A stretch of DNA of 27,321 nt from Gonium pectorale (lineage: Eukaryota > Chlorophyta > Chlorophyceae > Chlamydomonadales > Volvocaceae). The number at the start of each line of letters is the position of its first letter. The stretch's first letter is position 1. Below the pieces are notes generated by a model. The model saw only the letters and a list, made by a program, of their open reading frames with translations. It made no database searches and was not told where the DNA came from. Both the position numbers and the translations under genes were made by a program. This document shows, piece after piece, positions 1 to 8,900 of the stretch. The stretch is taken from positions 720,122-747,442 of the forward strand of contig LSYV01000033.1 in the NCBI GenBank assembly GCA_001584585.1, written 5' to 3'.

Positions 1-84
1 CCGAAAGAAGGCTAGGAATCGGGTGGAAACGAAAGAAGGCTCGGAGTTAGGCGGGTTAAAAGAAGGCACGGCTTAGGTGGGAGT
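1..84. repeat. degenerate tandem repeat, about 29-nt unit, nearly three copies
   Basis: Three successive segments start with the same core, (c)gaaagaaggc, at about positions 2, 31 and 61, and each continues with a related G-rich tail (…ggaatcgggtgg, …ggagttaggcggg, …ggcttaggtggg). The unit is about 29 nt. The array may extend left of the window. From 85 to 384 I see no gene, RNA or further repeat; this stretch separates the repeat from the broken end of the fibrocystin-like copy. Confidence 0.6.
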
Positions 85-384
85 GTGCGTGGCACACTGG
101 TTATCCCCTCTTCTGAGCTACCCGTCAACAACTACGCTACGCTTCCGCATCTCGATACTCTTCTACGGACGACGTGCTACGACATCAATTATCTCATCGG
201 CTGGACAACACCATCAGCAATCGGGTCTGCCTACAGTTCGGTGGTTGGAGAGGGTGCTAACTAGGCCTTCGTCATCACACGGGGACCTAGGGGGCGAGCC
301 TGACAGAGCAAAGATCCTGTGGGTCCGGGCGAAAAATTTCGGCTAGGAAGTTTGTGGACGTCCGGCCCCTTCGGGAACGCCACA

Positions 385-1245
385 GGGCGAGAAGCTCTTG
401 TTGTAGTAACTCGACCCGTGGGGCGCGGTGGGCGGCGGCAGCGACGCGTAGCCGCCAGTTGTGGTCGCGCCATTCACCTCTACTCGGTCCAGGCGCCGAA
501 CGTACTGGGTGCTCTACACGGAGCATTGAGAAGTGAAATATGAAGTCCCTTGGCGGGAGCCTCTGAAGATCTGGATGGCGCGAGGCAAATGACTGATGGC
601 CAGGAGGGAGCGAGTGAGCGCAACAATTGACGTACGGCAAGGTCGTGCAAGAGACTAGGGAGACCCTTACCAGGTGAACCCAGCCGAGCGATACGTTCAT
701 AGGATCCATCTTGTGAAGCTTGTGGAGGGAGGTATGGGAAGGAACGGAAATGATCCAGGAAAGATCAAGGACCAAAGTAACCGATGAAACTGAACGTGTG
801 TATGCTACGCGCAGCATACCCACCACCGGCCTGGGTGCCTCACAAAGATGTGTAATGCCGACCGTAATGCCTGCGGGGTACATCGAAGCACCCCGCCGGA
901 GCGCATCAGTGGACAACCAGAGCTGGAGTGTTCAGACCAATGAGGAGGCATGGCACCTCGCCCGACCTGGCATCGAACCAACACGCGCCGCCAATAACAG
1001 GCTGCATCCCCACCAACCAAGCGGAGCTGCATCAAGCACGCACGCACCGGTAGAAGTCGGGGTCTACACGCGCGTCGGTGTCCCAGTGGAGCCAGTAGTC
1101 TCGGCGCGTGGCTGCCGTGAACTGGTAGCCCTGCTCGTTGTCGTTTGTAAAGTGCACAATCGAAGTGCGGTTGGTCGCGGCCGAGGTGACCAGCAAGTCA
1201 CGGAACATGATGGCCGCAGGCGCGTGCTGGTTGATCATGATGCGC
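385..1245 (-). pseudogene. inverted partial copy of three exons of the giant fibrocystin-L-like gene
   Basis: Read on the minus strand, this holds three exons matching consecutive exons of the plus-strand giant gene. 1245-1048 (198 nt) matches 20615-20812 (198 nt), with 50 of 65 whole codons giving the same residue. 719-671 (49 nt) matches 21132-21180 (49 nt), 9 of 16 residues. 513-385 matches 21433-21561, 33 of 43 residues. Landmarks shared with the main gene include AIMFRDLLVTS, TAATRRDYW and SLPPPTAPHG. Introns are retained (328 and 157 nt versus 319 and 252). No stop or frame-changing indel lies inside the exon matches. Signs of decay: similarity ends sharply after the SFSP codons at 385 and is followed by unrelated sequence with a stop; no preceding or later exons are present; and the acceptor of the middle exon reads AA where the parent has AG. 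A truncated paralogue is the alternative; an isolated three-exon fragment fits a pseudogene better. Confidence 0.8.
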
Positions 1246-1263
1246 CTGCGCGTGGTACTGAAA

Positions 1264-2146
1264 TTACGGGGTACGGCAGATCCTCAGTCCAGGGAACGAT
1301 GCAAGGTGGTCAAAATTGGGGTCCTGCAAACAGGGTTACAGGTTACACGTACGTCAAAGCCGGGGGGGCCATGGACGAATTGCGAATATTGGGGTGGGGG
1401 AGCTGGTTATGGTCCTCGTCTCTACCCCGCTTCAGCGCCTGACGCCGAAGTATGGCGTGCCTGGTATCCCAGGCAGCAACATTGACGACCATGTTGCATC
1501 TATTCTATGGGTATTTTCCCTAATGGGCGCGGCACAGCCATGGAAGTGAAAGATACTCCCACGCGCGGTGTGATTGGTACTGCCATAGCAAGCCAAGGAC
1601 GTCCTGCAAGGCTATACGCGCCTAGGGCTTCAATTTGTCTAAGTAGAAAGTGAAGTCTGTGCCTCGGTTGGAGACCACAGCTGTCACTGTGCCTTCACGC
1701 AGCGGCAAAGACCACGCGGCACCATGTTTCTTTCACCCCTCCCCGTCGATAACCCCACCGGGCGCAGAGCTCGCCGGCTGTGCAGATTGGTACGACACAC
1801 GGGGCAGTCCTTGTGCTGAGCGGGCCTGCGAAACGGATGTCCCAAACTGTTGTGCTGGATGCAGCTGCGGCAGAAGGCGTGCAGTGTGCGCTTACCTTCC
1901 GGCAAGGCATGTCTCGATACACGCCGCACAGAAGCGGTGAAGGCAAACAGTAGAGGCAACCGTCTGTTTGAGGATGCCTGTGACAGTCAATGATGGGGTG
2001 ACAGCGTAAACAACTGTGCGGGCGTGACAGCCTGAGCAAGCAACCGGTGGACGGTGCATGCAGCACGATGGATGGTTTTATACATACCGTAGCACACCGG
2101 ACATCTCGTCAGGTCCGATAGCTGGGCCAGAGCAACCGGTACACAA
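1264..2146 (-). CDS. Polycomb RING1/RING2-type RING finger E3 ligase, partial and C-terminally truncated
   Basis: Four minus-strand exons join in frame: 2146-2088, 1977-1896, 1825-1759 and 1323-1264. Donors are GTATGT, GTAAGC and GTGGGG; acceptors end CACAG, CGCAG and TGCAG. The spliced product carries a complete C3HC4 RING: CPVC, 12 residues, CLHRFCAAC, 14 residues, CPVC. It continues RTNLHSRRALRP and DPNFDHLA. The CLHRFC core, the 12-residue first spacing and the S(R/K)RxLRPDPNFDxL tail are the hallmark of RING1/RING2 (and plant RING1), the catalytic subunit of PRC1 that ubiquitinates histone H2A in the nucleus. The loop before the last CPVC is about three residues longer than in animal RING2. 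After DPNFDHLA the frame runs 11 more codons to TAA at 1266-1264, so the C-terminal RAWUL (ubiquitin-like) domain is absent. The first exon has no usable ATG; N-terminal exons, if any, lie above 2146 and were not found. It may be a truncated gene or a captured fragment. Confidence 0.72.
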
Positions 2147-2978
2147 CTGGGGGGGAGGGTTTTCTTTGCAGTCGTGTCAGGTACCAGCACGCGAGTGCAG
2201 CCCCCTTTTTAACTCGTCTAGGACGTTCCCGCGATGGTGCCGCAATGGCCTTACTTTTGCGACGACCGGAGCATCTCTGTTGCAATCAACCCTTGTTGCC
2301 CTCTTGACGCCCTGGTGGACCTGGCTTGCAGCCGTCAGGTTTAAGCAATGAAAGCTATTGTAGCAGTAGACCAAACGGCAGGAAGGAGGCACTTCCAAAG
2401 AGAGAGAACAGAACAAGGACAAGTGCGAAGGACCGTAGGTGCGGTTCTTCAAGCTTGGCGGTACTGTTCACCAAGTGAACAGAGTTTAGTGAGACCCCGT
2501 AGCGCGCGTGGCCGTACGCACACATGGCCCCTCCCGCTCCCAGCACCCAAGCTGCAACAAGCTCCTCAGGGCGGTGAAATTTTGGGATTGTGGAAGGCGG
2601 GGGAGGGTTGGGGAAAGGACTGTGGAAGGCGGCCGGAGGCTAGGTGACTGAGGGGCGTCAAGGGGGGAGCGGTTTCCCGCAATGTGATTCCAGATGCAGA
2701 ATCCCGCTGTCCACGTGTACATAAGGCCTGCACCGTTGCTCTGGATGCCCAAGATGGGAGGAACGGCTCTACGGAACCCTGCAGCTTTATTACGGGCACC
2801 ATACATGCACCACATACGCGCTCCAAAAGATTCCTGGTCATTATTGTGCATTCTTTATTCATCACCGTTGCTTGGGCAGCACTGGAATCCTGGTGTGACT
2901 TGTTACATTGTGGGGCGCCGACTATCGCTATCACGCTGAGCGTCATGAGATGCATTGCATCTGCGGGTTAAAGTTCTT
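2147..2978. other. gene-free stretch between divergent RING1-like piece and giant gene
   Basis: No exon-like frame with sensible splice sites was found on either strand in these 832 nt. The stretch would hold the upstream part of the leftward RING1-like piece and the promoter and 5' UTR of the rightward giant gene. I see no convincing TATA box. A perfect 15-nt odd palindrome (agatgca-t-tgcatct) occupies 2948-2962, just ahead of the first possible start codon. Confidence 0.5.
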
Positions 2979-5900
2979 ATGCGCTACACAGCACCACGCA
3001 TGGCGATGCGGGGCTGCCTGCTCGTGGCCGTTCTTATCGCCGTGGGCCTTCTTCTGAAACTCAGCATTGCTGGACCCATCCTGTCTGATGTGTCGCCTCT
3101 CACTGGGAGCATGGGCGGCGGGACCAGGTGAGGAGTGCGTCCAGGCAGCGCGCATGATACAGTGTATGAAGACAGTCGCGCCAGGCGTGCGCGACGACCT
3201 AGAATAGAACAACATATGGCCCAGCTTGTTAAGCGGTTCGGCTCCCGACGCTTACGTCTTCTTATCGCCGGGCGACATGCACCTGCATTTCCCAGGCTCC
3301 GCATCATGGGCGCTGGCTTCAGCGCCGACAGATACAACGGCAGCAACGTGGTGTTCATCGGCCCGTACCCGTGCACGGTCGTGAACCACCTCACGTCTGA
3401 CACGCTTGTAAGGCCTGTCGGGCCCGGGTGGGTGCAACGTTAAGTCTCCCTCGCGACCCACCAGGGTATGCCGCTGCCAGGTCATACATTAGCACTCTGG
3501 TCGCAATGGGTTTGGATTGAAGTGCCGTGTTCGTCCGTGGTCACTGGCCAGCAGTCGCGGGCACACCTGCACGCGAGGTGACGGAAATTCACATGTCCGC
3601 GTGCAATCCCTACCATGCAGATCACGTGTTTGACGTCGCCGGTATCCGCAGGGGGATCATTCCCCATAACTGTGCTCGTGGACAGCACCGAGACCGTGAC
3701 GTACTATCGTACATACTCGTACGACGCGGGGTACACACCAAGTGAGCGTTTCCTGTGGTGACGCCCGGGGTCGCACCCGAATCTGATCGAAGCACGTGCG
3801 GGGAAGCAATCGCGTAGCTCTGGATCGTCGCATGGTTCTGTGACGGAGGCATGGGGCCAAGGACCAGATGCCGTGTATTGGTGGCAGCCTGGCCAATGCG
3901 GTGTCCGTGCTCTTCCTTGGTTTCTGGCTGTTGCGATCCCAACCACTCATCCTCCCATCGGTTTCTAACGCGTCGACGGCTCTGACCATGCCAAACCCCC
4001 GTCTCTAGACGCCCACTATTATATCTAGGAGCCCATTCCATGACTACTGAGCTGCGCAAGCCCCATCTAGACCCCGTCCCAATCTCTTCTGGTCCTATCC
4101 CAACGCGCTGTGCTGTCCTAACATGCCCTGGCTCTGCCCATCGTTGGCCCGTCTGCTCATATGGAAGCATCTTGCTGTTGTTCCATCCCTTCCCGTTACG
4201 CACAAACTGCTACTTCGTGCGAAACCTGTTAACCTCAAAACTTCCTTCTCGCCCTGCAACCCTGCCGCCCAGCCGTCTTCATGCTGTGGCCCAGCGCTGG
4301 CCCTCCCGGCACGCCCACCCTCATCCTCAACGATCCCACCTGGTATCCGGGATACGAGTGCGGCAGAACCAATGAACTTTATGCCGACAACGAATTATGC
4401 CTGGGGACCATCTTGGTGGGGGACTTCCTCGCCGACGTGCCCAACCGGAACAACGCCTTCCAGTCGTTTGGGTCGTTTTCTTATTATGGCTTCTCAGCCT
4501 ACAGCATCAACGTCACCACGCCCACGCCGGCGTCGTATGCGGCGGCTCAGGGAGCAGGGGGATTCACGACGGACGGCGCGACTGCGCAGTCGGGCGTGGG
4601 CACGGCGGGAAGTGCCAACGTGACGGTGGGGCAGGGGGAGGAGCTGAGCGGGTCGGGAAGGCGGGTTGGGGGAGACGTGTGGGCGCTCTGCTGGGGCCGC
4701 AGCCTGCTGCTGCGGTACGCGCGCGTGAGATCGAAGCGGGCACCACCAACGCATAACGACCGTGCCTACTACACAATGTAGCCCTATACCTAGTCGGATA
4801 TCAGGTTCACGACGATACGCGGCGCCGTGCGCGGTAGCCCCATGCACCAGGTCATACAGCGCCATTCGGCGCACATGCACCTGATGCCAAATTCCCCGCC
4901 GCAGGTCGTGTTTGAGGGCTCGCTCCGCGGCGGTCAGCCCGTCGTGCAGCGCTCAGCGTACCGTACGGCAGCCGACGGAACGCCGTACATGTTCCAGACG
5001 TACGCGGAGGTCACGGCCGTCTCGCCATCGCGCGGCTCCCTGGCGGGCGGCACCCTGGTCACCATCTCGGGCCGGGGCTTCCCCACCCTCAGCCTGCGGC
5101 AGAATGACTCGGTGGTCGTGACCATTGCGGGCGCGCCCTGCCGGGTGGTCAGCTCCACCTACAGCCAGCTCGTGTGCGAGACGGGCCCGCGGCCCGCCAC
5201 CTACCAACCGCCGCGGCCGCTCAAGGGCTTGTACCCCGGCATGCGCGGCATCGAGTACGAGCTGTACGGCAGGTGCGCCCGTCGCACTTTCTTAGGGCGG
5301 CCTTGAGGTTATTATGCAGAACACAACGGCAGATGCCGGGGATGGAGGCTGTGCCTAGGACCTATGCTTGCTGAGCACGGTCGTTCCACGGCAACCCGGC
5401 TTCCCGTCAGTAAATCTACATACAGCTCCCGACTCCTGGAGCGGCATTCGCGGACCTGCCGCTCCATCGACCACACTCTCAACACGCGTTGACGCCGTCT
5501 TTTGTCTTGCAGCTACATTGACAAGAATGAACAGATGTGGAGGCTTAACACTACGGTTATGATGGCCGAGTCGAATCGGAGCTACTCGACGATTATCACG
5601 GATCGCTGGACGACGCCGCCTCTAGATACTTCGATTACGTACGCCTCATACAACACCAAGGTGCGGGATTCTACCAGTCGGGCTCCCGTCCTTCATGCTT
5701 GCTCGGCTGTAGTCGTGTGCTACCGTACACAGTACTCCCGACCAGGCGCCCACTGCGCTCTTTGCTCGTGTTGGGCGTGTTGGCCGCGTCTCCCCCCTTC
5801 GCTCCGCGCTTCTCCCCCCCTTCAGCCTTGGTTTATGCCAGGAAACACCATCCACTTCTGAACCGCAGTCGTTCTTCGTCGCTCCGCGTGATGGCATCTA

Positions 5901-8900
5901 CACATTCCACGTCAGCTGTGACGACGATTGCATTCTAAACGGCACCTACGTACTGGTGAGCTATCACGGCAGTACGGTAGTACATTGTTTGCACCTGCTC
6001 TCTTTGTGAAGGCCTCCACGCCAATAACTGTCGTTCGCCCTCTGCCTTACATGCAGCTGCGGCTGCCGGTTTGATTACTCCCTCTTGTTCTGTCAACCTT
6101 CTCGTTCACCTCCATCCGCATGAAGCCCAACGGCCCCGTGGTCGCCACTGCACCATTCCTCGGCACACTTCTTGTACCCGAGGACCTGACCCCTGAAACC
6201 AGCTACTGACCCTCCGCACGTCGGCATGCAGCCCAACGGCTCCGTGGCCAGCCAGCGCATAGCCTATATCAGCGGCTGGTCGACCTTCACAGAGTGGTTC
6301 AAGTACCCGGCGACCCAGCAGTCGGCTCCCCTCGCGCTGACGGCAGGGCAGGCGGTGCTCCTGGAGGGCCGGGGCAGCAATGGCGGCGGCCCGGGCGGCA
6401 TCAACGTCGGAGTGACGATGCCCAGCCCCGATCCAAAGTGCGTTTGTTGCCTGCCCGTGACGTGCCTTGCGGGTTGCTACTCTCGTCCCGCCAGTGCCCT
6501 TTGCATCTGCAGGCCTGAAGGCACGGGGCCAAAACCCGTTCGCGGTCGACCGCGTTGGGCCTTGGCTGGACCCAACCCGCCCATACCTGACTTGTGCTGT
6601 GTTTGGCGAGCGGATATGGGCGCAGTTCGAGCCAGCTGGCGCCAACACGCACGGAGCATGGCTGCGTGCTCCACAGCCCCATTACCGCCGGTCGCGACAA
6701 GCGTCCTTGGCCTCTCCTTTGCCTTTCCCGCCGTTGGCGCAGGTTCAACTCGGTGGCGGAGATGCAGACGATCATGGTCACGGGCGCCAGCCGCGCCCGC
6801 CAGGTCAGCCTCAAGTACAGCTGGGCGGCCGGCATCAGGTTGGTGGACTCAGCCAGCATGGGGCAGCATGCTCTTTTCCAACAAAGCTGCGTGCGCCTAA
6901 AGCAGTCGCGCCGCCTCGCTCGCGTGCGCGCTGCACCGTATGTGAAAAGCGCCGGGCGTTCCTCCGTGGTATAGAGCGCGGCTTGAAAGCGAGACCTTGC
7001 GAGCTGAGGCACGTCCATCCTGGAGGAGTGCGGTGCTGATTGCCTTCTCGCTCCCTGCCTCCAGGTTCGTTTTTAACCTGACGATCACGGCGCCGTCGGC
7101 GGCAGATATGCAGGTGGTGGTGGGTGGGTGGGTGGGTGGGCAGTGGCGCGCAGCGGCGGATGCGCCTGGGTGGCTTGGTGGGAAGGCTTGTGCTTCAGGC
7201 GGAGAGAGCATTAGCGGTAGAGGTGGCCCTCACGCTGCAATGCCGCTACTTGCGCTGACGGCAGCCCTTACCCTGCTTGCATGTGTGCGGGGGTCATGGG
7301 GCACCGCAGCTGGATTACCAGGAGGTGGGCGTGGAGCTGACGATGAACACCCGGCGCGTTGCGCGGTTCACGCTGCGCAACAACGCGCGCGAAATGGCCA
7401 ACTTCGTGGCGTGGGCGCTTGGCGTGAGCACCGACAGCGTGGGCGCCCTCATCGATAACAGCTTCAACGGTACCAACCAGTTCCGGGTCCAGGTACGGCG
7501 CATGTTACGGACATATCGGTTATGGCCTTCGCGCAGATTTTGTCCAAATGGGCTCCTCCGTGTGCTGCTTCCGAGCTATCAAGAAATGCAAGGGCCTTGA
7601 CTTAGGTCGCAAGCTCGGGGATTAGTCAAGGTACCGTATCAACACCCCGCCGGGGCCCTGAATGACAATTTGTCCCGCAGTTTGGCGTGAATGCGCTGTC
7701 GCTGGCGAGCCTGAACTACACCGTCACGCTCTACACGTCTGGCTTGCCGCCTTCGCCGCCTTCGCCGCCGCCGCCCTCGGTCACGTGCACCTTTTACAAC
7801 TCACGCTCCTTGCTGGAGAGGGAAGACGAGAGCACAACTTCGAGCAGCCACCGCCGCTTCCTCATCCCGGACATTAAAACTTGGCAGGCGAGTGCTCGCC
7901 ACACTCGGCGTTCTATGTGCGTGACAGCGTGCTCAACTGGTTCTGCAAATGCAAGCAAAGCGGCAGCCCAAACTTTATCTCGTCAGACCTTTTTGTGCCT
8001 TCTCAATAGTATCCACACTTCGGCGCTGGACTGCCGGCGCTGAGACCCGGATCGCGTTCCCTCGCGCTCAATGCCATAGTGCAACCGTGCGAGCAGAAGA
8101 GGTGGTTTCGCGTTCTTCCTCACCGTCGGCTCTCTTCATGCTAAATGTGGCGCCGCTCCACTCCGCCCCCGGTCCGCAGGCCTCAGTGGTACCCGCCCCG
8201 CTGCCGGCCATCACTCCGGGCGGCTCCTGGAATCTGTGGATCACAGATTCGCGAGGCACTGCGCTTTCGCCTTCCGTGTCGATGCCGTGGAATGCGCCCA
8301 TCGCCGCGCTGAGCATGGCGCTCGAAGGCATGATGCCAGGCTTATACAAGTCAATTGGCTTCTCCTCCTCGTGAGTGCGCCGCGCGCCCGGGCGTGTTCT
8401 GCACATGTAGGAGTGTGCAAGGACCTCACACGAGGTGCGCGCATGGGACCGCGAAAACAAGTGCGCGAGGCGCCGGGTCGCACGATACACTTGCACGCTC
8501 CTTTGCAAGCAGCCGGTTCGCCCTGTGTAATGCCCGCCTCGCCTCCTCCTCACACATGTTACCTAAACAACACAGCACATCCTTAAAGATCACAATGGGC
8601 CCTATATACCTTATGTACCCTAACCGACGTCATGGGCGTGCGATGCACAGTCATTCATCGCCCTGCGCCACCCGAGCTGATCCCCTGCTCGTCCCCCACA
8701 GGACCATGGAGGGTGGATACCTTACTAACACGTGGACCATTACCTACTCCATCTACGACGCGGACAAAATGCCGCATCTGGCCGTCTCGCCCGGCGCCAA
8801 CTTCCCCGCCTCGGGCGCCTTTGTAACCTCCGCCATCGCGCGAAACGCCTCCATTCCGCTCAACGGCAACTTCCGCGTGTCGTACGGACCCTATTGCGAG

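Noticed and set aside
287..916. 209-codon minus-strand open frame
   Set aside because: It mixes intron sequence and a wrong-frame reading of the fibrocystin-like copy. The true frame, recognised by similarity to the main gene, is another one with splice sites.
1245..1323. Possible splicing of the RING1-like last exon directly into the fibrocystin-like copy
   Set aside because: The only donor-like site (GTAATT at about 1267) would leave an intron of about 22 nt, too short to be spliced.
2348..2971. Several 60-130 codon open frames upstream of the giant gene on both strands
   Set aside because: They overlap in conflicting frames, lack domains and show no consistent splice structure. I treat the stretch as intergenic or 5' flank.
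7309..7321. Alternative acceptor for exon 11 four codons downstream
   Set aside because: Not excluded, since both acceptors keep frame. The upstream one was preferred only because it keeps the LDYQ residues, so it is recorded as an uncertainty, not a separate feature.
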